27,718 bases of DNA. Source: Clostridium sp. AM49-4BH. GTDB lineage: Bacteria; Bacillota; Clostridia; Lachnospirales; Lachnospiraceae. Below the pieces are notes generated by a model, which saw only the letters and a program-made list of their open reading frames with translations, did no database searches and was not told the origin of the DNA. The position numbers and the translations under genes are program-made. The stretch covers positions 1 to 27,718 of the forward strand of contig NZ_QUFB01000040.1 in NCBI RefSeq assembly GCF_003478335.1, given 5' to 3'. Below are positions 16,663 through 24,086 of this stretch, in pieces (the first letter of the stretch is position 1; every line of letters starts with the position of its first letter).

Positions 16663-17970
16663 TCATTTTACAGCCTTAAACGCCTCATCCAAATCCTGAA
16701 TGATATCATCAATATGCTCGGTACCGATAGAAAGACGAATCGTATTTTTATAAATACCTACTTCCTCTAACTCCTCTACCGTCATCTGTGAATGTGTAGT
16801 ACTTGCCGGATGAATTACTAAGGACTTCACGTCCGCTACATTTGCCAGCAAAGAGAAAATCTCCAAGTTATCAATAAAGTCTTTCGCTGTGCGATCATCA
16901 CCCTTAATCTCGAAGGTGAAAATGGAACCGCCACCATTCGGGAAGTACTTCTTGTATAATCTCTGCTGCTCCGGATCATCCGTTACAGATGGATGATGTA
17001 CGCGCTCTACCTGTGGATGATTGTTCAAATATTCCACAACTTTCAATGCATTTTCCACGTGACGCTCAACACGAAGAGATAATGTCTCTAATCCCTGCAG
17101 GAAAATGAATGCATGAAATGGGGAAAGTGTTGCGCCTGTATCACGAAGCAAGATAGCACGGATTTTTGTAACAAATGCTGCCGGACCAACTGCTTTTGTA
17201 AAGCTGATTCCATGGTAACTTGGGTTTGGCTCTGTCAAAGATGCAAATTTGCCGGATGCTTCCCAGTCAAACTTACCGCTATCAACAATGACACCACCAA
17301 TCGTAGTTCCATGTCCACCAATAAATTTTGTTGCAGAATGTACAACAATGTCTGCACCATACTCAATCGGACGGATCAGATATGGTGTTCCAAATGTATT
17401 ATCAATGACAAGTGGAATCTTGTGTGCATGTGCAATCTTTGCAATGCCCTCAATATCAACAACATCTGAATTTGGATTTCCTAATGTCTCAATGAAAACC
17501 GCTTTGGTGTTGTCCTGAATTGCTGCCTCAACCTCATCAAAATTTGCAATATCTACAAATGTAGTCTGCACGCCATCCTGAGGAAGTGTATGCTCCAGAT
17601 AATTGTAGGTACCACCATAAATATTACTTGCTGATACAATGTGGTCACCATTCTGTGCCAATGTCTTCAATGTATAAGAAATTGCTGCTGCACCGGATGC
17701 TACTGCAAGTGCTGCGACACCACCTTCCAGTGCTGCAATTCTCTGCTCAAAAATATCTGCTGTCGGATTTGTTAAACGTCCATAAATGTTACCTGCATCA
17801 CTCAGGCCAAAACGAGCCTCTGCATGATCACTATTGTGAAATACATAGGAAGATGTCTGATAAATCGGTACGGCTCTTGCATCCGTAACCGGGTCAGCCT
17901 GCTCCTGACCAACATGCAACTGTAATGTCTCAAACTTCAAATTTCTGTCTTCTCTCTTTAACTTTGCCAT
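16663..17970 (-). CDS. metY: O-acetylhomoserine sulfhydrylase (homocysteine synthase)
   Basis: A 435-residue PLP enzyme of the Cys/Met metabolism family, making homocysteine from O-acetylhomoserine and sulfide. The PLP lysine is K215 in HSATKFIGGHG. The N-terminal FETLQLHVGQEQADP and the length (longer than cystathionine synthases, near 390) are typical of MetY. VIDNTFGTPYLIRP and HPASTTHSQMT are intact. AAAAGGAG lies six bases before the ATG. A strong promoter with a dyad in its spacer lies about 90 bases upstream. With cysK downstream, both routes of sulfide incorporation are together. Confidence 0.95.
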   Translation of the reverse strand: MAKLKREDRNLKFETLQLHVGQEQADPVTDARAVPIYQTSSYVFHNSDHAEARFGLSDAGNIYGRLTNPTADIFEQRIAALEGGVAALAVASGAAAISYTLKTLAQNGDHIVSASNIYGGTYNYLEHTLPQDGVQTTFVDIANFDEVEAAIQDNTKAVFIETLGNPNSDVVDIEGIAKIAHAHKIPLVIDNTFGTPYLIRPIEYGADIVVHSATKFIGGHGTTIGGVIVDSGKFDWEASGKFASLTEPNPSYHGISFTKAVGPAAFVTKIRAILLRDTGATLSPFHAFIFLQGLETLSLRVERHVENALKVVEYLNNHPQVERVHHPSVTDDPEQQRLYKKYFPNGGGSIFTFEIKGDDRTAKDFIDNLEIFSLLANVADVKSLVIHPASTTHSQMTVEELEEVGIYKNTIRLSIGTEHIDDIIQDLDEAFKAVK

Positions 17971-18062
17971 ATTTCAAACTCCTTTTCTGTACTAATTTCA
18001 CATGTTCCCTGACACCGCATAATATGAGGCGTCTTGCACTGTCTGTTTCAAGTGATGAACTG

Positions 18063-18091
18063 AGTATACTACTATATTCCTAGTATGTCAA
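18063..18091 (-). promoter_or_regulatory. metY promoter with dyad in the spacer
   Basis: TTGACA (18086-18091), 17 bases and TATACT (18063-18068) on the minus strand make a near-consensus sigma-A promoter. Within the spacer, ACTA and TAGT flank GGAATA as an inverted repeat. A repressor site here would fit a sulfur regulator of the Rrf2/CymR kind, but that identity is inference. The leader also has a dyad GACaCCgCATA around 18010-18032. Confidence 0.65.
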
Positions 18092-18133
18092 TAGGGTTTA
18101 TATACTTTTTTATTTTTTCAAAGATTAGGGTGC

Positions 18134-18247
18134 AATATCTCCATACTGCTACCGCAGTTATCATTCATTTATTCTCCCACTCGCAAACTTTGTGCCTATG
18201 GCACAAATTTGCCATATCTCCATACTGCTACCGCAGTATGGAGATAT
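18134..18247. repeat. Perfect 15-bp hairpin with partial upstream copy
   Basis: ATATCTCCATACTGC (18214-18228) and GCAGTATGGAGATAT (18233-18247) pair perfectly around the loop TACC. The first arm, the loop and part of the second arm recur at 18134-18158 (AATATCTCCATACTGCTACC, then GCAGT). Between them, TTTGTGCC-TAT-GGCACAAA (18190-18208) forms another perfect 8-bp hairpin. The large hairpin overlaps the last codons and stop of hydE. It probably ends the hydE transcript, though no clear T run follows. Confidence 0.7.
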
Positions 18248-19280
18248 TATCGCCCCGCGCAACGACTGTATGATACCCAACGCTTTCTACACGCCGCTCC
18301 AAACAATTACGGCATTCGGCTGCCTCGTCCCCGGTACATACCTTTCCGTCATACAAAGAATATTTTGCACGCACTGCCACCGGAGACAAATTTGGCATAA
18401 GAACATTAGCTCCTGCCAAAATACCAAGTTCACGTCCCCGTGGATGAATGGTCGCCAACGCTGTTGTCGCTGGAAGCAATACATCCAGCTGCATAATACG
18501 CAGCAAACTCAACAAATATAATGTCTGTTCCAAAGTTCCCTGTGTTTCATTCGCAAAAGGCGTGTCTTGATGCGGTATAAACGGGCCGATCCCTATCATC
18601 TCCGGATGTAGTTCATGGATAAACAAGAAATCTTCTGCCAGATCTGCCGCTGTCTGTCCGGGACTGCCTACCATAAATCCGCACCCCGTCTGGTAGCCAA
18701 TTTCCTTTAGATCACGAAGACACTGTTTTCGATGCGATAACGACATGCTCTCCGGATGCAATTTACGATAATGCGTATCATTGGCCGTTTCATGACGCAA
18801 TAGATAACGGTCTGCTCCCGCCGCAAAAAAACGCTCATAACTTTCCCGTTCCCGCTCTCCAATCGACAAAGTGACCGCATGCTCCGGGTAGCGCCGTTTA
18901 ATTTCCCGGACAATATCCACAATCTTGTCATCTGTGTAATATGGATCCTCTCCGCCTTGCAGCACAAACGTCCGAAAGCCCAGGCGATCTCCCTCTGCGC
19001 AACATGCCAGAATGTCCTCTTCGCGCAGTCGATAGCGATTGGCATTGCTATTGCTGCATCGAATGCCGCAATAATAACAATCGTTTTTACAATAATTTGT
19101 AAATTCGATCAAACCACGTACAAATATTTCTTTTCCATAATACGTATCACCCAAAGCACGTGCCTTTTCTGCAGCATATTTACGATTTTCCTCACTGTCA
19201 TCTTCAATAACATGAATCCACTCTTCTTTTTGTAAGGATTTGTCCTGTTCCAAACGATCGATCAATTCTATTGTGTTCAT
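18228..19280 (-). CDS. hydE: [FeFe] hydrogenase maturase HydE (radical SAM)
   Basis: A 350-residue radical SAM enzyme that helps build the H-cluster of [FeFe] hydrogenase. The 4Fe-4S motif is C64, C68, C71 in TNYCKNDCYYCGIR, preceded by the HydE-typical RGLIEF. A second cysteine set C315, C323, C326 (KVCTGDEAAECRNC) matches the accessory cluster site of HydE. GIGPFIPHQDTPF and LMPNLSP are also characteristic. The ATG at 19280 was chosen over one 15 codons upstream because AAAGGA lies five bases before it. No hydF, hydG or hydrogenase gene is in the window. The 5' flank is the end of the 552-bp foldback element. Confidence 0.92.
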   Translation of the reverse strand: MNTIELIDRLEQDKSLQKEEWIHVIEDDSEENRKYAAEKARALGDTYYGKEIFVRGLIEFTNYCKNDCYYCGIRCSNSNANRYRLREEDILACCAEGDRLGFRTFVLQGGEDPYYTDDKIVDIVREIKRRYPEHAVTLSIGERERESYERFFAAGADRYLLRHETANDTHYRKLHPESMSLSHRKQCLRDLKEIGYQTGCGFMVGSPGQTAADLAEDFLFIHELHPEMIGIGPFIPHQDTPFANETQGTLEQTLYLLSLLRIMQLDVLLPATTALATIHPRGRELGILAGANVLMPNLSPVAVRAKYSLYDGKVCTGDEAAECRNCLERRVESVGYHTVVARGDNISILR

Positions 19281-19296
19281 ATGAATCCTTTCTTCT

Positions 19297-19325
19297 ATAT
19301 AAATACCCCAAACTTTGCACATCAA
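19297..19325 (-). promoter_or_regulatory. Possible hydE promoter using the foldback element end as -35
   Basis: On the minus strand TTGATG (19320-19325), inside the element terminus, is followed after 17 bases by TTATAT (19297-19302), or after 18 bases by TATATA. The transcript would start about 10 bases before the hydE ribosome binding site. The match is moderate. Confidence 0.4.
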
Positions 19326-19860
19326 AAATTGTCATGCTGTCACATATTGCTTATTATGTCAAAGAATACTAAGTATTTTGCAGCCACTACATAGTGATTT
19401 CTGCCGTCAGGGAACTATAGTAATTGCCTTGCCGCATTTTCGTTTTTAGTGATTTCTAGATTTTGTTGTCTCTGATGATTGATTTACATGCCTTACGTAA
19501 ACTTAACCGTCCCGGAAGCAAGGTATTCATCATTTTTGAAAGGGACTTTGCGCTCGTCGTTACTTATGTCTCGTACTTCAGAGACATTAAGTAACGTGAC
19601 GTAGCGCATCGTAGCGAAAGCGTCCCGTCAAAAATGGATGATACCTTGCTAAACCGGGACATCTCAGACACTCCTTCAGGCATGTATTCATCAGAGACTT
19701 AACAAAATAAGAAATCACGTAAAAACTCAGCGTTCTGCGGCAATTATCTTAGTTCTCTGACGGCAGAATAAGTTAGTTTGTCGGCTGCAAAATATCATAG
19801 TTATTGCTGACATAATAATCAATATGTGACCCGACAGCAACTTTTGATGTGCAAAGTTTG
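19309..19860. mobile_element. 552-bp foldback (long imperfect inverted repeat) element
   Basis: The ends are a perfect 18-bp inverted repeat, CAAACTTTGCACATCAAA (19309-19326) against 19843-19860. Both arms stay alignable to the centre. Matched blocks include TATTTTGCAGCC (19374/19783), TTCTGCCGTCAG (19399/19757), GTCTCTGATGA (19468/19688), ACATGCC (19486/19679), GTCCCGG (19509/19654), GCAAGGTAT (19518/19641) and the apex GTTACTTA with TGTCTC (19559-19572 against 19581-19595). It fills the gap between mnmA and hydE and encodes no plausible protein. It resembles a foldback-type miniature transposable element, or a very large structured RNA. No clear target duplication is seen; both flanks are TATATA-rich. 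Confidence 0.75.
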
Positions 19861-19873
19861 AATATATAATTAT

Positions 19874-19915
19874 AAAGCAAACATGGAACACTGCAGCCCC
19901 GCCACACTGTTCCAT
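19874..19915 (-). terminator. Likely terminator of mnmA
   Basis: ATGGAACA (19883-19890) pairs with TGTTCCAT (19908-19915) and is followed on the minus strand by GTTTGCTTT. It is about 60 bases after the reconstructed mnmA stop and just outside the foldback element. Confidence 0.6.
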
Positions 19916-19975
19916 CCTATCACATAGTTCTATTCTGCTTTTTTCTGCAGATCAAATCACTGCATACTGCAATGC

Positions 19976-21062
19976 TCACTCTGTCTCCGGTCTGCAGATC
20001 GTACCGCCACCGGCTACAATACCATCCCGATAAAGGACAAGTGCCTGTCCCGGCGTCACTCCACGCTGCGGCTCCTCAAAAATACATTCGTAAAGATCAT
20101 CAGCCTACGCACAATATGGCATGCTGCTCCGGCATGGTTATAGCGAATCTTTCCCTGATACACTGCATTTTCGTCAAACATTTCCTCGCCCATAAAATTC
20201 ATTTCACGTGCGTATACGTGATGCGACAAATTATGTTCCAAGCTGCCGATCACAACTTCATTTGTCTCTGGACGGATCTGCACTACAAAGGCAGGATATC
20301 CGAGTGCGAGTCCCAACCCCTTGCGTTGTCCTACTGTATAATGAATAATTCCTTTATGCTGTCCCAAAATATGTCCACCTACATCCACAAAGTTACCGGG
20401 AACCGATGGTTTCCCTGTTGCTTGCTCGATATAGGAAGCATAATCACCATCCGGTACAAAACATATTTCCATGCTATCCGGCTTGTGAGCTACTGGCAGC
20501 CCCACTTCCTCTGCGATCTGACGCACCCGTTCTTTTTCATATTCACCGACCGGCATCAGTGTCTGCGAAGCTGTTCCTGCGTCAGGTTGTATAACGCATA
20601 GGTCTGATCTTTGCGCGCTGTCACCGAATTAGCAATCGCATAGCGTCCATTCGGTAACTGCTTGATACGTGCGTAATGTCCTGTTGCGATATAATCTGCT
20701 CCGATCTCTATACTTCGCTGCAATAACGACTCCCACTTCACATAGCGGTTACATGCAATACAAGGGTTCGGTGTACGTCCTGCCTGATATTCACGCACAA
20801 AATAATCGATCACGTTGGTTTGAAATTCCTGCTTAAAGTTCATGACATAATAAGGAATCTCCAGCACATCTGCAACGCGTCTGGCATCATCAACCGCGCT
20901 CAATCCGCAGCATCCGCCCTCATGTTCTAATGTACAGACATCCTCATCCTGCCATATCTGCATTGTCACACCGATCACGTTGTAACCCTGTTCTTTTAAT
21001 AAATAGGCGGCTACCGACGAATCGACCCCGCCTGACATTCCTACTACAACTGTCTCTTTCAA
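19976..21062 (-). pseudogene. mnmA: tRNA-specific 2-thiouridylase MnmA, two frameshifts
   Basis: MnmA thiolates U34 of Lys, Glu and Gln tRNAs. The first frame has the PP-loop motif GMSGGVDSS (8-16) and NPCIACN with the catalytic-type C104. It shifts near 20560-20566 (LTQEQLRR to [13 protein letters not shown]). The middle frame has SMEICFVPDGDY with the second active cysteine and GHILGQHKGI. It shifts again near 20104-20107 (AACHIVR to ADDLYECIFEEPQRGV) and ends VAGGGTICRPETE. Each shift is repaired by adding one base, giving 362 residues, the normal length. The gene is usually kept in bacteria, so a sequencing cause is likely. It lies 39 bases after nadA. Confidence 0.88.
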
Positions 21063-21101
21063 CTTAATTCCTCACTTAACGCTTATTCCTGCTGCGTTAT
21101 A

Positions 21102-22013
21102 CTATTTAGCAAGTTCCAACATTTTGACAAGTGGTGCATTCGCTTTTACACGAAGTTCCTCATCCATAGTCACTTCCGGTTCCATCTCTTCCATTGCACG
21201 AACCACTTTCTCTAATGTGATTTTCTTCATATTTGGACAAAACTGGCGATGTCCGACAGAATAAAAACGTTTATCCGGGTTTTTCTGCTCTAACTCAAAG
21301 AAAATTCCCATCTCCGTACAAATAATAAATTCTTTGGCATCTGATTTCGTCGCATAGTCTAATATCTCAGAGGTACTACCGATAAAGTCTGAGATTTCCA
21401 GCACATCTGCCGTACACTCCGGATGTGTCAGAACCGGTGCATTTGGATGCAGTTTTTTGGCTTCTTCCACATTTTCACGATGGATACTCGTATGCACATG
21501 GCAAAAACCATCGTTAAAAATAAATTCTTTTTCCGGCACTAATGTCGAAATGTAACGGCCCAAATTGTTATCCGGGATAAAGAATATATGTTTATTAGGA
21601 AGAGACTGCACTACGCGAAGTGCATTAGAGGATGTTACACATACGTCCGAATATGCCTTGATCTCTGCCGTCGAATTGACATAACAGACAACTGCCACAT
21701 CCGGATACTGTTCACGCACCTGCTGGATTTTGGCAATGTCCACCATATGCGCCATTGGACAGTCTGCAAACTCATCCGCCATAATGACACGCTTACCCGG
21801 ATTTAAGATCTTAGCACTCTCTCCCATAAAAGAGACACCGCAAAATAAAATGTTTTGCTGGCTCACTTCTGTGGCTTTCTTAGCTAGAAAGTAGGAATCA
21901 CCGACTAAGTCTGCAATCTCCTGAACCTCTCCATCTACATAATAATGTGCCAAAATCACAATATCTTTTTCTTTCTTCAGTTGCTCAATGCGTTCTCTCA
22001 TCGTAATTACCAT
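21102..22013 (-). CDS. nadA: Quinolinate synthase NadA
   Basis: A 303-residue enzyme that condenses iminoaspartate and dihydroxyacetone phosphate to quinolinate in NAD synthesis. The three cluster cysteines fit C85 (ADCPMAHM), C171 (GFCHVHTSIH) and C259 (FCPNMKKI). LAHYYVDGEVQEIAD, FCGVSFMGESAKIL and PDNNLGRYI are diagnostic. AAAGGAAGG lies just before the ATG at 22013; the ATG at 22001 is an alternative start. A promoter at 22047-22075 serves it. nadB and nadC, usually next to it, are absent from the window. Confidence 0.95.
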   Translation of the reverse strand: MVITMRERIEQLKKEKDIVILAHYYVDGEVQEIADLVGDSYFLAKKATEVSQQNILFCGVSFMGESAKILNPGKRVIMADEFADCPMAHMVDIAKIQQVREQYPDVAVVCYVNSTAEIKAYSDVCVTSSNALRVVQSLPNKHIFFIPDNNLGRYISTLVPEKEFIFNDGFCHVHTSIHRENVEEAKKLHPNAPVLTHPECTADVLEISDFIGSTSEILDYATKSDAKEFIICTEMGIFFELEQKNPDKRFYSVGHRQFCPNMKKITLEKVVRAMEEMEPEVTMDEELRVKANAPLVKMLELAK

Positions 22014-22046
22014 GCCTTCCTTTCAAATGTACAATATACGCTGATT

Positions 22047-22075
22047 AGTCTAGCATACTTGCGAAATATTCTCAA
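22047..22075 (-). promoter_or_regulatory. Promoter of nadA-mnmA
   Basis: TTGAGA (22070-22075), 17 bases and TAGACT (22047-22052) on the minus strand, about 35 bases before the nadA start. A TGCCAT/ATGGCA hairpin (about 22092-22112) over the stop of the upstream GH26 gene may separate the two transcripts. Confidence 0.6.
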
Positions 22076-22096
22076 TGTGTTTTTATGAAATTGCCA

Positions 22097-23053
22097 TCAA
22101 TTCTTAATGGCATACTCGCTGCCGTAAAGTGATCGCAGCTCTTCCTTCGTATTATACTGCTCGCCTAAGCAAAATTCTTTGGACCAAGTCATATAATACG
22201 CCCACGGTACATGTGATCTTGCCAGCAAAGCAACATCCGGATCGTATCCCACTTCTGTCAGCGCGGCCACTTTATGCGTTGTCGTGTTCGCGCGAAGTTC
22301 TTCATAATAAGAGGCGTAATCCGTTGCTTTTTTCTCCGGCAGATAAATATCCCATCCTATCACATCTACATACTCATCTCCCGGATACGCCTCTTTCGTC
22401 GGTGCACTCCACACCCACAAAAGGTTGTTCAAAGCGAGTTCATCCACAAAATAATGATACATTTTGCGATATAACTTTGCTGCTACTTCGCCGCCTTTGG
22501 ATCCCCACCAGAACCAAGTGCCTTCTACTTCATGAAACGGACGCCACAAGATCGGGATTCCTGCCTCCGCAAACTTCCGCAGTTCTTCACCAATGCTCTT
22601 TAAGTCACGATAAAACGCTGCCTCCTCGGCAGAGCCTTCCTGCAAAATCTTCGTCGGATCAAAGTCCGTATGCTCTGTATAAAACGCTTTGTCTCTGCCT
22701 CCCATCGGTGAAAACCAGTGAAAGCAGATCGTGAGGATCACGTCTTTTTGTGTGGCAAGCGCAAGTGCCGTCTCCATCGTATGTTGATTCTCCCGAACCT
22801 CCGTCAGGCATGCTTCCGAAGCATCTTCCCAATTAATATTGCCCGAATACGACAGCATCTCAAACCCAACAACTTTAGGATAATGCCCTGTAACCTCATG
22901 GATATACTGATATTCCTCCATCGGATTGGTTTGTGTATGCTGCCCGGTCAAAATGCTTGTCCCACTGCAGCGAGCAAGATATTGTAATAATTCACGTGCC
23001 TCCGGTGTTGCATTCGAATTCACCGGAATGGTATCTAATAATGCTGTTTCCAT
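22097..23053 (-). CDS. GH26 glycoside hydrolase (beta-mannanase-like), cytoplasmic
   Basis: A 318-residue protein that is essentially one GH26 catalytic domain. The acid/base is E175 in WRPFHEVEGTWFWWG, with H174 before it, and the nucleophile is E267 in ALTEVGYDPD. ILTGQHT and GWDIYLP are also family-typical. GH26 enzymes mainly cleave beta-1,4-mannan by a retaining mechanism. There is no signal peptide or membrane segment, so it probably acts on imported oligosaccharides. It starts 18 bases after the four-cysteine small protein gene and must be co-transcribed with it. No mannan transporter or phosphorylase is nearby. Confidence 0.85.
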   Translation of the reverse strand: METALLDTIPVNSNATPEARELLQYLARCSGTSILTGQHTQTNPMEEYQYIHEVTGHYPKVVGFEMLSYSGNINWEDASEACLTEVRENQHTMETALALATQKDVILTICFHWFSPMGGRDKAFYTEHTDFDPTKILQEGSAEEAAFYRDLKSIGEELRKFAEAGIPILWRPFHEVEGTWFWWGSKGGEVAAKLYRKMYHYFVDELALNNLLWVWSAPTKEAYPGDEYVDVIGWDIYLPEKKATDYASYYEELRANTTTHKVAALTEVGYDPDVALLARSHVPWAYYMTWSKEFCLGEQYNTKEELRSLYGSEYAIKN

Positions 23054-23071
23054 AGTTCACACCGACCTTTC

Positions 23072-23242
23072 TTACATTTGCTTGCGGACAACTTGATATT
23101 CATCTCCATTGCGGTAATAGGGGCATTTCGCACGCTTGTCCGACAAAAAACGTACCAGATCATCTTCATCCATATTAACATCGCATATATATTCTTCCAA
23201 CTCCTCGTCGTACATAAAGTTGGCGCAAGTATCACATTCCAT
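23072..23242 (-). CDS. Small four-cysteine protein (DUF6472-like)
   Basis: A 56-residue acidic protein in which C3, C6, C20 and C40 could form a metal site (MECDTCANFMYDEELEEYIC, then KCPYYRNGDEYQVVRKQM). It looks like a small conserved Lachnospiraceae protein family I recall as DUF6472; the function is unknown. AAGGG lies nine bases before the ATG, and a good promoter is 30 bases further up. It leads the operon with the GH26 gene. Other frames across this stretch are longer but lack a well-placed site and any domain. Confidence 0.75.
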   Translation of the reverse strand: MECDTCANFMYDEELEEYICDVNMDEDDLVRFLSDKRAKCPYYRNGDEYQVVRKQM

Positions 23243-23273
23243 GTTCTACGTCCCTTCTTTCTATTTGCGCATA

Positions 23274-23302
23274 AGTATAACATAAAATCGGCATTAGGAC
23301 AA
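23274..23302 (-). promoter_or_regulatory. Promoter of the small Cys protein-GH26 operon
   Basis: TTGTCC (23297-23302), 17 bases and TATACT (23274-23279) on the minus strand. The -35 box starts immediately beyond the end of repeat copy c, and the T-rich element flank joins it. Confidence 0.6.
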
Positions 23303-23307
23303 AAAGA

Positions 23308-23395
23308 GCAATTCTTGGTGATGTCACGCTACACAACAGCAATTTTCTGTTATCCAAAAAGTGCAAAACCAGCATTTTGCTCTGCAAGAATTGCT
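23308..23395. repeat. Complete 88-bp dispersed repeat with terminal inverted repeats (copy c)
   Basis: AGCAATTCTTG (23308-23318) and CAAGAATTGCT (23385-23395) are perfect 11-bp terminal inverted repeats. Inside are GTGATGTCACGCTACACAAC, AGCAATTTTCTG and the hairpin GCAAAA-CCAG-CATTTTGC. In other copies that stem is GCAAAG/CTTTGC, so one base pair changed from G-C to A-T on both sides. On the minus strand the hairpin is followed by ACTTTTTGG, a terminator. The right end overlaps the stop codon of spmB. Confidence 0.75.
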
Positions 23396-23934
23396 ACAGC
23401 AATATGCGAGTAAGTACGATACTTGCTGCCATCCCGGCAACCGTGCAAAGCAGTGCTCCTGCCAATGTCCACCGCATTCCGGTGACCGGTTTATGGTCTT
23501 TATCCCCGGTTGCCATAAATATACCGATATCGTATAAAAATCGTTTCCGAGCAGCACATAAATAACGATGCCATAAAACCTTCGGTCGAGTCCGTTCCAA
23601 ATTCTTTATAAATGTCTAGCAAAAGTCCGGTTGCTGCGGAGGACGAGATCATTTTGATCAGCGAAAGCGGCAATAATGCTGCCGGTAAAAACACTTTTTC
23701 CGTCCAGGGTGCTGCAACCGATGCAATCCCCTCTAAGATTCCCGATGCGCGCAGTATTCCAATAGCGATCATCAACCCGATCAACGTAGGCAGTACCCCG
23801 ACCACAACACGGAAACCATCTTTGACACCATCGACAAAGGCATCGAAAATATCCACCTTGCAAAACAACCCATATCCCAATACATAAAATAGTAATAGCG
23901 GTATCGTCAAATTGGAAATATATTGAATGATCAC
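23394..23934 (-). pseudogene. spmB: Spore maturation protein B (SpmB), two frameshifts
   Basis: The membrane protein is recognisable as SpmB, of the nucleoside-recognition (Gate) domain family, which takes part in spore core dehydration. VGVLPTLIGLMIAIGILRASGILE and LPLSLIKMISSSAATGLLLDI are in the first frame. It shifts in an A/T run at 23536-23540 (SETIF to YTISVY) and again near 23517 (to MATGDKDHKPVTGMRW), ending AASIVLTRILL. Two missing bases, both in short A/T runs, account for it and would restore 180 residues. The GTG at 23934 has GGAGGAG just upstream. The usual partner spmA is not next to it; a divergent regulator gene is there instead. Confidence 0.82.
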
Positions 23935-23953
23935 TCTTCTCCTCCATCTGAAT

Positions 23954-23982
23954 TTGCCAATCAACACAAAATTCAGTATAAT
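23954..23982 (+). promoter_or_regulatory. Promoter of the response regulator gene
   Basis: TTGCCA (23954-23959), an exact 17-base spacer and a consensus TATAAT (23977-23982). The transcript would begin near 23989, leaving a leader of about 98 bases. It overlaps the 5' flank of the divergent spmB gene. Confidence 0.75.
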
Positions 23983-24086
23983 ATAAGAGATCCTGTTTTC
24001 ATTTTATATTATGAAAACACTTATATAGATAGAACAGCAGTTAGAAATAGTTGCCTATAGTATACGGAAATGGGGATTTGTGAAGT

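Noticed and set aside
17971..18062. SAM riboswitch or T-box in the metY leader
   Set aside because: The leader is under 90 bases and shows none of the conserved S-box or T-box elements; only a short dyad is present.
19309..19860. Retron, group II intron or insertion sequence
   Set aside because: No reverse transcriptase or transposase frame and no intron domain V-like hairpin was recognised; only the foldback structure is supported.
19972..20601. Plus-strand 209-codon frame
   Set aside because: Antisense of mnmA; it is open only because of codon bias and contains no known motif.
23035..23283. Minus-strand 82-codon frame over the small Cys protein
   Set aside because: Different frame, no ribosome binding site or recognisable domain; the 56-residue frame has a site, a promoter and a conserved cysteine pattern.
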